From: Labilithrix sp.
Lineage (GTDB): Bacteria; Myxococcota_A; Polyangia; Polyangiales; Polyangiaceae
Direction: 5' to 3'
Length of the DNA: 64,000 bases
NCBI GenBank assembly: GCA_019637105.1
Contig: JAHBWF010000006.1
Location: 45,942 to 109,941 of the forward strand
The notes under the pieces are model-generated. The model was given only the letters and a program-made list of their open reading frames with translations. It ran no database searches and had not been told where the DNA came from. Each line of letters starts with the position of its first letter. Within the stretch, counting starts at the first letter, position 1. The position numbers were made by a program, and so were the translations under genes. Below, in pieces: positions 1-9,504 of the stretch.

Positions 1-92
1 ATGAGCGGCGCCGAGGGGCAGACCTCGTGGCCCTTGCCCTTGAAGAAGTCGAGGAACGACGCACGCACTTCCGAAGCGATCTTCGAGCTCAT
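1..92 (-). CDS. alaS: Alanyl-tRNA synthetase, N-terminal fragment
   Basis: The first 30 codons of a minus-strand gene that leaves the window at base 1. The translated start (MSSKIASEVR, then FLDFFKGKGHEVCPSAPL) matches the conserved opening of class II alanyl-tRNA synthetases, where an FLDFF-x-x-KGH stretch precedes the class II motif 1 region. The enzyme charges tRNA-Ala in the cytoplasm. The ATG lies at 90-92. Only about 30 of roughly 880 residues are present, so the aminoacylation, editing and C-Ala domains cannot be checked. Confidence 0.85.
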   Translation of the reverse strand, partial: MSSKIASEVRASFLDFFKGKGHEVCPSAPL

Positions 93-210
93 GGCTGGGC
101 CCGCTACTTACCACTTCGGCGCGGGCCGATCGACCGGCGCCCGCGGCGGGCGCGCCTGCGATCGGTTGGGGCTCGGCCGGGGCCGCCGCCGGCGGGCTCG
201 GCGGGAGGAG

Positions 211-1053
211 CTATTTCGAGAGCGCGGCGAGCTCGGCGCCCATCGATCCCATCGCGCTCTCGACCGCCCCGCCGACGACGCGGTTCTGGAGGTCCAGGAG
301 GCCCTGCGACGACGTGCGCGCGCCGTTGCTCGCGGACGCGTTGCCGCTGACCGTGCCCTTGAGCGTCTGCCCCGGCATCTTGCGGATCGACATGTCGACC
401 TTGGCGCTGATGACCGTGGCGCCGTCGGTCCCCGTGACCTGCGTGAGCCGCGTCAGGTTGCCGTCGACCTGGAGCACGGGGATGCGCCTCTCGGCCGCCT
501 TCTTCATCACGGTGGGATCGGAGCCGTCGACGATCACCGCGCCCTTGATCGTCCCGGCCTTCGCGCGCGCCGCCTGGCGCATGACGCCGTCGAGGTCGTC
601 GGCGCGGACGCCGGAGACGTTCTTCATCGCGCCGAGCTGCACCACGTAGCGCGCGCCGGCGAGCGAGGTCGGCGTGCTCGGCGCGTCGCTCTTGACGACG
701 GCGCTCCCGCGGATCTTGGTGACGGTGTCCTTCATCGCGGTCTTCACCGTCGCGTAGGACTCGCCCTTCATCGCGCGCTCGAGCGCGGGGATCGACGCCG
801 GATCGCCGATGTTGCCGAGCCCGGCCGCGCAGGCCACGCGGACGGCCGGGTGCGCGTCGCGGAGGCCGCCCTCGAGATCGGCGCGCGAGGACGCGCCCGC
901 GCGCCCGAGACGGAGCGCCGCCTGAACGCGGACGCGGAAGTCCGGCGACTCCGCGAGCTCGCGATCCTGCGCGACCGAATGACCGGTCACGGTCAGCGTG
1001 GCGAGGATCATCGCCACCCGCAACGCACGCCCTAGGACGGAACTTGGCTGCAC
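211..1053 (-). CDS. Exported HEAT-repeat protein
   Basis: Predicted 280 residues, starting at a GTG at 1053 that has a GGGAGG ribosome site 8 bases upstream and opens directly into a signal peptide (a hydrophobic run ending in GHSVAQ). Longer in-frame starts exist but would put charged sequence ahead of that signal. Residues about 35-110 form HEAT-type helical repeats (LRLGRAGASSRADLEGGL, then AVRVACAAGLGNIGDPASIP), which normally mediate protein contacts. The remaining 170 residues contain no motif I recognise. It is probably periplasmic or surface located, function unknown. The 118 bases between it and alaS leave room for an alaS promoter. Confidence 0.7.
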   Translation of the reverse strand: MQPSSVLGRALRVAMILATLTVTGHSVAQDRELAESPDFRVRVQAALRLGRAGASSRADLEGGLRDAHPAVRVACAAGLGNIGDPASIPALERAMKGESYATVKTAMKDTVTKIRGSAVVKSDAPSTPTSLAGARYVVQLGAMKNVSGVRADDLDGVMRQAARAKAGTIKGAVIVDGSDPTVMKKAAERRIPVLQVDGNLTRLTQVTGTDGATVISAKVDMSIRKMPGQTLKGTVSGNASASNGARTSSQGLLDLQNRVVGGAVESAMGSMGAELAALSK

Positions 1054-1465
1054 GCCCGAGACCTCCCGAGCCGCGCGCACGCGGGCTCGAAACGACGACA
1101 ACGGTCCGCGGAAGGAGGAAGTTAAGGCCGGCGCGTGGATGAGGTCGCACGCGCGTGGATTCGACGATCGAACTCGACGGTCACTTCGAACCGACCCTTC
1201 GTTCGAGCGACGCTTCGCGTATTTTTCTAACCGAAAGATGGACCGGCGACGATCCCTTTTTTGTCCACAACACGGATACGAATAGCGAATTTTTCCGAGC
1301 ACTCTCGCGGTGCTTGGCGGTGCTTGTCGTCGGTGGTGGAGAGCTCCGCGCGCTCGTGGGCGGCGCGTTCACGTCGCCGGCGATCGTGCGTCGACGTGAG
1401 CCCTCGTCGTCCACGCCGGCCTCCGACGCACGCCGGCGTCCGGAGAGCCCGCGCGGGCGCGTCCT
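1054..1465. other. Gene-free stretch with an AT-richer patch
   Basis: No convincing gene is present between the two minus-strand genes. Bases about 1205-1305 are clearly more AT-rich than their surroundings (runs such as ttttctaacc and cttttttgtcc), and they lie 150-250 bases upstream of the HEAT-repeat gene on its strand, so a promoter there is plausible. I could not settle on a convincing -35/-10 pair. Confidence 0.3.
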
Positions 1466-2263
1466 TCAGTGGTCCGAGGTGCAGACCTTGACGCCCTGCT
1501 TGCTCGCGCACTTCGTGTTCCGCGGACACTCGGCGTCGGCGGCGCACTTGCGGCGGCACATGCCCTCGGAGATCGCCCAGCCATCGGGGCACTTGCCGTC
1601 GGCGGTGGGCGCCACGGCGACCGCGCTCTTCGGCGGCTGCGGGATCGTGCTGCTCTTCGCGCCGCCGGCGTCGACGACGGCCGGAGCCGCCCCGGCGTCC
1701 TTCACGGCGACGCTGCTGCCGGCGTCCTTGATCGGGGCGCCGGCGTCCTTGACCGCCGCGTTGCTCCCCGCGTCGACCTTGACGACCGGGACCGGGACGA
1801 TCGGCTTCACCGTGGGCTCCGGCGCGGTCGCGTCGAAGACCTTGGGCGTCACCCAACCGACGAGCTTCGAGCCGTCGCCCGACGGATCGTCGAACAGGAT
1901 GAGGACGCCGGTGTTGAAGTACTGCGCGACCTTCACGACGGCGGTGCCCTTCGGGAGCGTCGCCACCTCCGGGCCGTTGCCGGGGAAGTTCCGCGCCTTC
2001 GCGCCGCCGTCGCCGATGACCGCCGGCTCGTTCGGGAGCGGCGTCTCGTTGGCGTAGCGGAGCACGTTGGCCTCGTTCTTCGCGCCCAGCCCGGTCGCCG
2101 TGACCGTCTCGGCGTCGGCGAGCGCGGCGCTCGGGTCCTCGTCCTCCACGCCGGCCTCGATCTCGGCCCCCTTCTTCTTCAGGAGCGGACACCCGACGAA
2201 CGACGCGGCGAGCACCATCGCCGCGAGCGCGAGCCCCAGACTACGCCGACCTCTCTCTCTCAT
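1466..2263 (-). CDS. Asp-Ala-rich lipoprotein with SH3-like core and Cys-rich tail (copy 1)
   Basis: Predicted 265-residue lipoprotein: a basic N-terminus, hydrophobic run and lipobox ASFVGC place lipidated Cys near residue 25. Residues about 65-140 resemble a bacterial SH3-like fold (a strand ending in GVLILFDDPSGDGSKLVGWV). A linker of KDAG/VDAG repeats follows, then a cysteine-rich tail with GKCPDGW, CRRKC, AECPRNTKC and VCTSDH. It is 10 bases downstream of a paralogue of the same architecture (LLKKKG after the lipobox, the LILFDDP..LVGW core, Cys-rich end), so the pair is a tandem duplication. DAG-rich linkers are typical of Polyangiales surface lipoproteins. Function unknown. Confidence 0.75.
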   Translation of the reverse strand: MRERGRRSLGLALAAMVLAASFVGCPLLKKKGAEIEAGVEDEDPSAALADAETVTATGLGAKNEANVLRYANETPLPNEPAVIGDGGAKARNFPGNGPEVATLPKGTAVVKVAQYFNTGVLILFDDPSGDGSKLVGWVTPKVFDATAPEPTVKPIVPVPVVKVDAGSNAAVKDAGAPIKDAGSSVAVKDAGAAPAVVDAGGAKSSTIPQPPKSAVAVAPTADGKCPDGWAISEGMCRRKCAADAECPRNTKCASKQGVKVCTSDH

Positions 2264-2273
2264 CGGCTCCTCC

Positions 2274-3191
2274 TCACCTGCACTGATCCTGCGACTCGGC
2301 GCAGACCTTCTTCTCGTCCTTGTCGCACTTGATGCAGAGCGGGTTCTTGTTCCTGCAGTTCTTGAGTCGTTCGGGCTGCGTCGCGCCGGTGGCGCACGAG
2401 CGGTGGCACTTGTTCGTCTTCGCCACCAGGACGAAGCTCGCCGGGCACTTGCCGCCCGTGGGGGCGACGACGTCGGCGGCGGGGCCCGTCGGCGTCGGCG
2501 CGGGCCCGGCGTCGGCGGGCTTGCCGGCGTCGACCGCCGCGGGCGCGCCGGCGTCGACCGCGGTGGGCGCGCCGGCGTCGTGCGGGTGGAACGCCGTGCA
2601 GACGGTGACGCCGTCGCCGGCCTTGCCGTTCGCGAGCAGCTTGCTCGCCTGCCCCTTGCACGCCTGCCCGGTGGGGCAGTCCTTGTCCTCGCTGCAAAGC
2701 TTCCCGCAGAACGGCGTGTCGCCGAAGAGCGCGATCTCGCCCTTCGGGCACACGAGCGGGCCGGCGTCCTGGATCACGGCGCTGAAGGCGTCGCGATGGA
2801 TCCAGCCCATGAGCCTCGTCCCCGGCGCCTTCGGATCGTCGAAGAGGATGAGGAAGCTCCCGCCGCGCTCGCCGATCTGCGTGACCGACGTGCCCTTCGC
2901 GAGGCCGCGGATGATCGCGCCCGCCGGCGGCGCCTCGCGGACGTTGTACGCCCGCTGCAAGGTCGCCGCGACGTCGTCGAGCTTCGTCTCGTCGGGGAAG
3001 CGCGCGACGTCGCCTTCGTTGGCCGCGAGCGCGGCCGGCGCGGGCTCGGGCTCGGCGTCGGCGACCTCCGACTCGACCGACGCCTCGAGCCCCGCGTCCT
3101 CTTCGCCGCCCTTCTTCTTCAGGAGCCCGCTGCAGCTCACGACGAGCATGAGGAGAGCGAGCGCCGCCGACCCACGGACCAGAGTCTTCAT
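2274..3191 (-). CDS. Asp-Ala-rich lipoprotein with SH3-like core and Cys-rich tail (copy 2)
   Basis: Predicted 305-residue lipoprotein: signal peptide ending in the lipobox LVVSCSG (Cys about residue 20), then LLKKKGG exactly as in the neighbouring copy. Residues about 75-140 give the SH3-like segment (SFLILFDDPKAPGTRLMGWI). A first Cys cluster (CPKGEIALFGDTPFCGKLC...CPTGQAC) is followed by an Ala-Asp-Ala-Gly linker and a second cluster ending in CIKCDKDEKKVC and CR. It has one Cys cluster more than its neighbour. Both probably form one transcript. Likely outer-membrane associated and disulphide-stabilised; role unknown. Confidence 0.75.
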   Translation of the reverse strand: MKTLVRGSAALALLMLVVSCSGLLKKKGGEEDAGLEASVESEVADAEPEPAPAALAANEGDVARFPDETKLDDVAATLQRAYNVREAPPAGAIIRGLAKGTSVTQIGERGGSFLILFDDPKAPGTRLMGWIHRDAFSAVIQDAGPLVCPKGEIALFGDTPFCGKLCSEDKDCPTGQACKGQASKLLANGKAGDGVTVCTAFHPHDAGAPTAVDAGAPAAVDAGKPADAGPAPTPTGPAADVVAPTGGKCPASFVLVAKTNKCHRSCATGATQPERLKNCRNKNPLCIKCDKDEKKVCAESQDQCR

Positions 3192-3270
3192 CTGGCCCGG
3201 AGGCTACCCAATTCCCGGGCGACGGTGGCGGGATCTTTGACCCGCGACGCGGCCCCTCGCCTCTCGGGCA

Positions 3271-4395
3271 TCAGGTCGTCATCCCCAGCAGCCAACCGAC
3301 AAGAATCCGGTAGCCCTGGAACAACAGCTTGCAGTCGGTGGACTCGTTCTTCTGGTGCGCCTGCGCGTTCTCGCCCGGGCCGAAGTTGACCGCCGGGATC
3401 CCGAGCGCCGAGAACCGCGCGACGTCCGTCCACGCCTGCTTCGGCTCGATGCCCTCGACGCCGGCCGCGACGAGGCTCTTCACGAGCGGGTGGCTCGCGC
3501 TCGGGAGCGCGGCGGGAGAGAGATCGGTGAACTCGACGCTCGCGCCCTCGCCGACGAGGGCGCGCACGTCGGCCTGCGCCTCCGCGAGCGAGGTCGTCGG
3601 CGCGAACCGGTGATTGAGGTTCAGCGTGAAGCCGTCGGGCACGACGTTCCGCCCGCGCCCGCCGTTCGCCAGCGTGACGGTCGTGACGGTGCGGTAGACG
3701 TAGCCGTCGATCGTGTGCTCGATCGGCCGGAGCTCGGCGAGCCGCGCGAGCAGGGCGTGCGCCTTGACGATGGCGTTGTCGCCCTCCCAGGGACGCGCGG
3801 AGTGTCCCGTCTTCCCCTCGAACCGCACCGTCGCGTGGAGCGTCCCGCAGCAGCCGAGGTGCAGCTTGTTGTCCGACGGCTCGAGGCACACCGCGAGATC
3901 GATCGAGCGGAGGTCCTCGTCGGCCTCGAGCACCGGCCCGAGCTCGTTCTCGACGTAGGGCCCCTCCTCGCGCGCGTAGAAGACCAACGTGAGGTCGCAG
4001 GCCACGAGGCGCGCGGCGCTCTCGGCGATGACGATCATCACCGCGAGCCCCGCCTTCATGTCGGCCGCGCCGGCGCCGTAGATGCGGCCGCCCTCGGCGC
4101 GCGCGGGGCCGTTCTCCGTCCGCACCGTGTCGAGGTGACCGACGAGCGCGACGTGGGGCCGCCCCGGCGCGCGCGCGCGGACGACCGGGACGACGATGGA
4201 GTTCCCGTAGCGGCGGATCGGGCCGGCGAGCTCCTGACGCGACAGGCGCTCGGCGACGGCGTCGCAGAGCTCCTTCTCCTCGCCGATCGGCGACGGGATG
4301 GCGCAGAGCCAGAGCAGCGTCTCCTCGAGCGAGACCGCCGCGGGGGTGCGCGTCGCGATCGTCTGCGTGACCGACGGCGGGGGCGTCTTCGCCAT
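3271..4395 (-). CDS. dapE: Succinyl-diaminopimelate desuccinylase (M20 metallopeptidase)
   Basis: Predicted 374 residues. DapE removes succinate from N-succinyl-LL-2,6-diaminopimelate in the lysine/peptidoglycan branch. M20 family marks are visible: the first metal-site motif VGHLDTV (His and Asp), the bridging Asp in YGAGAADMKAG, the catalytic pair in FYAREEGPY, the GHSARPWEGDNAI dimerisation segment, and a late metal-ligand region with AHQKNEST. The ATG at 4395 was chosen because MAKTPPP opens a normal-length protein; upstream the frame runs into dapD sequence. It lies 11 bases behind dapD in the same direction, which favours DapE over other M20 peptidases. Confidence 0.85.
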   Translation of the reverse strand: MAKTPPPSVTQTIATRTPAAVSLEETLLWLCAIPSPIGEEKELCDAVAERLSRQELAGPIRRYGNSIVVPVVRARAPGRPHVALVGHLDTVRTENGPARAEGGRIYGAGAADMKAGLAVMIVIAESAARLVACDLTLVFYAREEGPYVENELGPVLEADEDLRSIDLAVCLEPSDNKLHLGCCGTLHATVRFEGKTGHSARPWEGDNAIVKAHALLARLAELRPIEHTIDGYVYRTVTTVTLANGGRGRNVVPDGFTLNLNHRFAPTTSLAEAQADVRALVGEGASVEFTDLSPAALPSASHPLVKSLVAAGVEGIEPKQAWTDVARFSALGIPAVNFGPGENAQAHQKNESTDCKLLFQGYRILVGWLLGMTT

Positions 4396-4406
4396 GGCTC
4401 GCGCGA

Positions 4407-5228
4407 TCACACGGGGACGGCGAAGTCGCGCAGGGCGTCGTTCAGGCTGACCTTCTTGTCGGTGCTCTCGCTCCGCTTGCCGATGATGAGCGCGCACGGG
4501 ATGCCGAACTCGCCCGCCGGGAACTTCTTGGCGCGGACGCCGGGGATGACGACCGAGCGGGCAGGCACGCGGCCGCGGTGCTCGACGACCTCGGGTCCGC
4601 TCACGTCGAGGATCGCCGTCGAGGACGTGAGCACGACGCCGGCGCCGATCACGGCCTCCTTGCCGACGTGCATCCCCTCGACGATCACCGCGCGCGAGCC
4701 GACGAACACGCCGTCCTCGACGATGACGGGGCGCGCGCCCGGCGGCTCGAGGACGCCGCCGATGCCGACGCCGCCGGCGAGGTGGACGTCCTTGCCGATC
4801 TGGGCGCACGACCCGACCGTGGCCCACGTGTCGACCATCGATCCGGCGCCGACGCGCGCGCCGATGTTGACGTAGCCGGGCATCACGATCACGCCCGGCT
4901 CGCAGAACGCGCCGTACCGGACGACGCCCGGCGGGACCACGCGGACGTTCTGGCTCGCGAGGTCCCGCTTCAGCGGGATCTTGTCGTGGAACTCGAACGG
5001 CCCGACGGAGAGCGTCTCCATCCCGCGGACCGCGAAGTAGAGGAGGATCGCCTGCTTCACCCAGGCGTGGGTCACCCACTCTTCGCCGCCCGGCTCCGGC
5101 GGAGACGCCACGCGGAGCTCGCCCCGGTCGAGGAGGCCGACGGTACGCTCGACCGCCGCCGCGTGCGCGGGGTCCTTCAGCTTGGAGCGGTCGGCGAAGG
5201 CCGCCTCGATCAGGGCGCGGTCATCCAT
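4407..5228 (-). CDS. dapD: 2,3,4,5-tetrahydropyridine-2,6-dicarboxylate N-succinyltransferase
   Basis: Predicted 273 residues, the usual DapD length. It transfers succinyl from succinyl-CoA to tetrahydrodipicolinate, the step before the transaminase and DapE. Residues about 95-230 are a left-handed parallel beta-helix built of hexapeptide repeats (for example VIVMPGYVNIGARVGAGSMV, then VGSCAQIGKDVHLAGGVGIG). The ATG at 5228 gives MDDRALIEAAF. It lies 17 bases after ndk and 11 before dapE, suggesting an ndk-dapD-dapE operon. The substrate succinyl-CoA is interconverted by SucCD, encoded 4 kb away, but that proximity may be coincidence. Confidence 0.92.
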   Translation of the reverse strand: MDDRALIEAAFADRSKLKDPAHAAAVERTVGLLDRGELRVASPPEPGGEEWVTHAWVKQAILLYFAVRGMETLSVGPFEFHDKIPLKRDLASQNVRVVPPGVVRYGAFCEPGVIVMPGYVNIGARVGAGSMVDTWATVGSCAQIGKDVHLAGGVGIGGVLEPPGARPVIVEDGVFVGSRAVIVEGMHVGKEAVIGAGVVLTSSTAILDVSGPEVVEHRGRVPARSVVIPGVRAKKFPAGEFGIPCALIIGKRSESTDKKVSLNDALRDFAVPV

Positions 5229-5245
5229 CGTCTTGGGCTCCGCGC

Positions 5246-5677
5246 TCAGCCGGCCGCCGGCGCGACCTCGCTGGCGGGGAAGAAGTAGGCGATCTCGATC
5301 TTCGCGTTGTCGAGCGAGTCGGAGCCGTGGACCGCGTTCTCCCCGACGTTGGCGCCGTAGAGCTTGCGGATGGTGCCGGCGTCCGCCTTCGCGGGATCGG
5401 TGGCGCCCATGACCTTGCGGTACTGCGCGACCGCGTCCTCGCGCTCGAGGACGGCCACGAAGACCGGCGAGCGGGTCATGAACTCGACGAGCTCGCCGAA
5501 GAACGGACGCGCCTTGTGGACCGCGTAGAAGCCCTCGGCGACCTGGCGCGTGAGGTGGGTGCGCTTGCACGCGAGGATCTTGAACCCGGACTCCTCGAGG
5601 AGGGCGAGGATCGCGCCTGCCTTGTTCTTCTCGACGGCGTCGGGCTTGATGATCGAGAGGGTACGTTCGACGGCCAT
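5246..5677 (-). CDS. ndk: Nucleoside diphosphate kinase
   Basis: Predicted 143 residues, the family's standard size. It transfers the gamma phosphate from ATP to other NDPs through a phosphohistidine. Visible marks: [12 protein letters not shown] at the start, the substrate loop [16 protein letters not shown], and the active-site region [16 protein letters not shown] containing the catalytic His. Two ATGs are six bases apart; the inner one (5677, MAVERT) keeps a proper spacing from the GGAG upstream and matches the family start, so it is preferred over 5683. First gene of the probable ndk-dapD-dapE unit. Confidence 0.95.
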   Translation of the reverse strand: MAVERTLSIIKPDAVEKNKAGAILALLEESGFKILACKRTHLTRQVAEGFYAVHKARPFFGELVEFMTRSPVFVAVLEREDAVAQYRKVMGATDPAKADAGTIRKLYGANVGENAVHGSDSLDNAKIEIAYFFPASEVAPAAG

Positions 5678-5758
5678 GTGCATTTGCTCCAGCGTGTAAG
5701 TTGGGAAAGCCTTTAGGATCGGCCGACGAAAACTGCAAGGACGTGGTACGCCAAGGCG

Positions 5759-7348
5759 ATGGACGGGGCGCCGAGCGACACGGAGGTCCTGGTCGTCGGC
5801 GGGGGGATCAACGGGCTCGTCTGTGCGCTCCTGCTCGCGCGGTCGGGCTTGTCCGTCCACGTCGTGGAGGACAAGCCCGCCGTCGGCGGGACGCACCGGA
5901 CCGAGTTCCCGTTCGCGCGGGCGCCGCGCCTGGCGGCGTTCACCGGCGCGCACCGCGTCGGCTTCGTCCCGAGGGCGCTCGTCGAGGCGCTCGCGATCGA
6001 GCTGCCGCTCGCGCCGCGCGATCCTTCGGTCTTCGTCCCGACGAGGACGCCCGGCCGCTACCTCCTCGCCGGAGCGGGCGACCACGCGCTCGCGCGCGCG
6101 GCGGGAGGCCTCGTCTCCGAGCGGGACCGGAGCGCGCTCGGCGCGATGTTCGGCGAGCTCGACGCCCTCGTCAGCGATCTCGAGGCTGCGTGGGTGGCCG
6201 GGCCGATGGCCGTCGAGGACGTCGCAGCGCGCTGGGTGCGGCCCGCGCTCCGCGAGGCGTTCGTCGGGCTGTGCCGCGGCAGCTTCGCGGCGTACGCGGC
6301 CCGCTTCGGCATCCCGTGCGGCCTCGTGAAGGCCGCGCTCGCCGCCGACGCGCTCGCCGGGTCGTTCGCCTCCTGGGACACGCCCGGGAGCGGCGCGCCG
6401 CTGCTCGTTCGCCACGCCGCGCGCGCCCGAGCCGGCGGCGGCGACGCGGTGGCGGCCGGCGGGCTCGGCGCGCTCGCGCGAGCGCTGGCCGATCAGGCGG
6501 AGCTCGCCGGCGCGTCGCTCGTCACCGGCGCGGCGGTCACGCAGATCGTGGTCGAAGGCAACGCGGTCGCGGGCGTCGTCCTCGCCGACGGGCGCTTCGT
6601 CAGAGCCGGCGCGGTCGTCGCCGGGGCCGATCCCTGGCGGCTCCGCGCGCTCGTCGGCGCCGATCGGTTCCCTGCAGAGTACAGCCGTCGCGTCGACGCG
6701 CTCGCGCGGCCGGGCGGCGTCGCCAAGCTGAGCGTCGCCTTCGCCGAGCTCCCGCGCTTCGCCTGCCTGCCGGACGCCGGCGGCCAGCATCGCGCGACGA
6801 CGTTCCTCCTCCCCGGCGGCGAGGACGACGCGGTGCGCGCCCTCGGGCGGGCGTTCGCCGACGCGAGCGCCGGCCGGCTCCCCGGCGCGCCGCCGCTCGA
6901 GTGCGTGTTCCCGACGGCCGCCGACGAGGGGCTGCGCGATCCCGACGGCCGCCACAGCGCCTCCATCCTCGTGCCGTGGGCCCCGTACGATCTCGCCGGC
7001 GCGACGTGGTCGGGAGAGGAGGACCGGTTCACGAGCGCGGTGCTCGACGTGCTGGAAAGCTTCGCGCCCGGCGCGCGCGCGCTGGTGGTCGACGCGGTCC
7101 TCCACCACCCGAAGAAGCTCGAGACGCATTTCGGGGTCACGCGCGGCCACCTCGGTCAGATCGACGACACGCTCGTCTTCGGCGATCGCCTCGCGCCGGC
7201 GACGCCGATCGGCGGCCTCTACACGTGCGGTCGCGCCGCCGGGCCGGCGGGCGGCGTGCTCGGCGTCGCCGGGCTCAACGCCTCGCGGAGGGTCCTCGCC
7301 GACCTCGAGCTCGCGCTCGAGCGCACCGAGGTCGGCCTCCGCGTCTGA
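5759..7348 (+). CDS. FAD-dependent oxidoreductase of the phytoene dehydrogenase/PYROXD2 type
   Basis: Predicted 529 residues. An N-terminal Rossmann motif ([20 protein letters not shown], residues about 9-28) followed by [11 protein letters not shown] is the ADP-binding start of the amine-oxidase/phytoene-desaturase superfamily. The C-terminus carries the second FAD motif, [19 protein letters not shown]. The central substrate domain does not match the carotenoid desaturases closely enough to assign a substrate, and no crtB- or crtE-like gene is nearby. It is transcribed away from ndk; the 81-base gap must hold both promoters. Likely a flavoenzyme acting on a hydrophobic substrate. Confidence 0.75.
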   Translation: MDGAPSDTEVLVVGGGINGLVCALLLARSGLSVHVVEDKPAVGGTHRTEFPFARAPRLAAFTGAHRVGFVPRALVEALAIELPLAPRDPSVFVPTRTPGRYLLAGAGDHALARAAGGLVSERDRSALGAMFGELDALVSDLEAAWVAGPMAVEDVAARWVRPALREAFVGLCRGSFAAYAARFGIPCGLVKAALAADALAGSFASWDTPGSGAPLLVRHAARARAGGGDAVAAGGLGALARALADQAELAGASLVTGAAVTQIVVEGNAVAGVVLADGRFVRAGAVVAGADPWRLRALVGADRFPAEYSRRVDALARPGGVAKLSVAFAELPRFACLPDAGGQHRATTFLLPGGEDDAVRALGRAFADASAGRLPGAPPLECVFPTAADEGLRDPDGRHSASILVPWAPYDLAGATWSGEEDRFTSAVLDVLESFAPGARALVVDAVLHHPKKLETHFGVTRGHLGQIDDTLVFGDRLAPATPIGGLYTCGRAAGPAGGVLGVAGLNASRRVLADLELALERTEVGLRV

Positions 7349-7362
7349 CGACCGGCGCCGCC

Positions 7363-7575
7363 TCAGCGGCTGGCGACGGCCCACACGGTCGCGACGAACA
7401 AGACCGCGAGGAGCGCCGCGACGAGCACGACGAGCACCCCTCGGCGGAGCGCCTCCGCGGAGGTGACGTTCCGCGTCGGATCGTTGTCGGAGACCGGCGG
7501 CTTCGGCGGCGGCATCGAGCGGATCGCCTGCGGGTCGGCTGCCGTCGAGGTGTTGTCTTCGTGCGTGAGCTCCAT
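7363..7575 (-). CDS. Small single-pass membrane protein
   Basis: Predicted 70 residues: a hydrophilic N-terminal half (proline-rich, [14 protein letters not shown]) and one C-terminal transmembrane helix (about residues 47-66, [20 protein letters not shown]). A GAGG ribosome site lies just ahead of the ATG at 7575. It converges on the oxidoreductase gene 14 bases away. No family recognised. The clear topology and ribosome site argue that it is real despite its size. Confidence 0.5.
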   Translation of the reverse strand: MELTHEDNTSTAADPQAIRSMPPPKPPVSDNDPTRNVTSAEALRRGVLVVLVAALLAVLFVATVWAVASR

Positions 7576-7599
7576 CGGTCCTCCTCGTGCGGCTGTAGG

Positions 7600-7831
7600 A
7601 GCAAGGCTCGAACCAGGTTCTCCGTCCGCGTCGCGCTCGCGCTCACGCCCGCTTCGCGCTCGCGCTCACGCCCGCTTCGCGCTCGCGCCACGCCCGCTCG
7701 AGTCGCCTACGGCCGCGCTCGCGCTCGCGCTCGCGCTCACGCCCGCTTCGCGCTCGCGCCACGCCCGCTCGAGTCGCCTACGGCCGCGCTCGCGGTAGCT
7801 ACGGTCGTGCTCGCGGGAGTAAAGTCGGAGG
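7600..7831. repeat. Tandem GC-rich repeats with a 71-bp duplicated block
   Basis: The stretch is built of short units of the type cgctcgcgctcacgcccg, and a longer block containing ccacgcccgctcgagtcg followed by cctacggccgcgctcgcg appears twice, at about 7688 and 7759 (period 71). No gene fits here. It lies between the small membrane protein and the lipoprotein at 7832, whose promoter must be close to or inside it. Confidence 0.65.
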
Positions 7832-8464
7832 ATGCGGTCGGCCCTCGCGCTCTCGACGCTCCTCGCGCTCTCCGCGCTCCTCGCGCTCTCGGCCTGCTCG
7901 CGCCGCGCCCCCGGGGACGCCGCGGGCCCCGGCGCTCACGACGCCGCGACGGCGGGGCCGGTCGACGCCGCGCGCTCCGCCAGCGTGGAGGGCGACGCCG
8001 CCGGCCCCCCGCCGCTCCTCACGCCTCCCGCGGCGGCGCCGGCGGGGACCGCGCGGCTCGTCCTCCAGCACGTCGAGGCGGTGTGCACGGCCGGCGTCGC
8101 CGCCAACGGCAAGGGTCACTTCACCGTCGGCGTGGATCTCTTGCTCGAGACGTCGGACGACAGCGGCGCGAAGCCGACCCGCGAGCACGTCTTCTGCCCC
8201 GAGCGACACGCCGACGGCGGCCCCGCGACGGCGCGCCTCGGCATCTGGCGCAACTGCCGGCGGGACGCGGCGTGCACGGTGGTGAGCCCGGACGCGAGCG
8301 ACGGCCCCGTCGAGGTCGTGTGCGGCAAGGATCACGTCGTCCTCGACGCGGCGTCCGGGCGGACGATCCTCCGCGGGCCGTTCGGCGAGCGCGTGATCGC
8401 GCCCGCGCCGATGAAGATCGCGCCGCCGAAGCGCGAGCGCCGGGACGCCGCCGTCGACTGCTGA
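7832..8464 (+). CDS. Lipoprotein of unknown function
   Basis: Predicted 210 residues with a classical lipoprotein signal: MRSALALSTLLALSALLALSAC, lipidated Cys at about residue 22, followed by an Ala/Asp/Gly-rich linker to residue 60. The folded part contains four cysteines (VCTAGVA, FCPERH, NCRRDAACT, VCGKDH), probably disulphides of a small exported domain. No family recognised. It converges on sucD, with a strong hairpin between the two genes. Confidence 0.65.
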   Translation: MRSALALSTLLALSALLALSACSRRAPGDAAGPGAHDAATAGPVDAARSASVEGDAAGPPPLLTPPAAAPAGTARLVLQHVEAVCTAGVAANGKGHFTVGVDLLLETSDDSGAKPTREHVFCPERHADGGPATARLGIWRNCRRDAACTVVSPDASDGPVEVVCGKDHVVLDAASGRTILRGPFGERVIAPAPMKIAPPKRERRDAAVDC

Positions 8465-8505
8465 GCGGCGCGGCCTCGACCCAGGCCCCTCACCCCGGGC
8501 CTCGC

Positions 8506-8528
8506 CCCGCGGGCCCCCCGCCCGCGGG
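8506..8528. terminator. Hairpin between convergent genes
   Basis: A perfect 9-bp inverted repeat (cccgcgggc, loop ccccc, gcccgcggg) sits between the ends of the lipoprotein gene and sucD; a second weaker hairpin (cacccg...cgggtg) follows at about 8537-8561. There is no clear T-tract, so intrinsic termination is plausible but unproven. Confidence 0.45.
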
Positions 8529-8572
8529 TCCTCCCCACCCGTGGACGCCCGCCGCGGGTGGGTCGGGACGCG

Positions 8573-9504
8573 TCAGCCCATCATCGCCTTGAGCGTGCTC
8601 GCCATGTCGCTCGGCGTCGGCGCGACCTTCGCGCCGGCCGCCTCGAGCGCGGCGATCTTCGCGGCCGCCGTGCCCTTGCCGCCCGAGATGATCGCGCCCG
8701 CGTGCCCCATGCGCTTGCCGGGCGGAGCCGTCGTTCCGGCGATGAACGCCGCGACGGGCTTCGTCATCTTCGCCTTGATGAACTCGGCGCCGCGCTCCTC
8801 GGCGCCGCCGCCGATCTCCCCGATCATGATGACGCCGTGCGTGTCGGGATCGGCCTGGAAGAGCTCGAGCACGTCGACGAAGTCCATGCCGTTGACCGGA
8901 TCGCCACCGATGCCGACGCACGTCGACTGGCCGATGCCGAGCGCGGTGAGCTGACCGACGGCCTCGTAGGTGAGCGTGCCGGAGCGCGACACGACGCCGA
9001 TGTTGCCCTTCTTGTGGATGTGGCCCGGCATGATGCCGATCTTGCACTCGCCGGGCGTGATGACGCCGGGGCAGTTCGGACCGACGAGGCGCGGGACGCG
9101 CGTGCCCTTCGCGCGGGCCTCGGCCTGCGACGCCTCGAGCACGCGCCGCACGCCGAGCATGTCGACGACGGGGATGCCCTCCGTGATGCAGATGACGAGC
9201 TCGACGCCGGCGTCGAACGCCTCGAGAATCGCGTCCGCGGCGCCGGGGGGCGGGACGAAGATGACCGAGGCGTTGGCGCCGGTCGCCTTCACGGCCTGGC
9301 TGACGGTGTCGAAGACGGGGACCGACTTGTCCTGTCCCCCCGAAGACGCGGGGCCCTTCCCTTCGAACTTCTCGCCGCCGCGCGTCGGCGTGACGCCGCC
9401 GACGACGTTCGTGCCGTACTCGATCATCTGCTTCGCGTGGAACGAGCCCGCGCCGCCGGTGATCCCCTGGACGATAAGCTTCGTGTCTTTTCCGACGAGG
9501 ATGC

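Noticed and set aside
1-1035. 344-codon plus-strand open frame at the window start
   Set aside because: It lies opposite the alaS start and the HEAT-repeat gene, is Arg/Ala/Asp-rich in the way of antisense GC-rich frames, and has no recognisable domain.
7596-7625. tRNA-like T-loop (ggctcgaaccagg)
   Set aside because: No acceptor or anticodon stem can be drawn around it.
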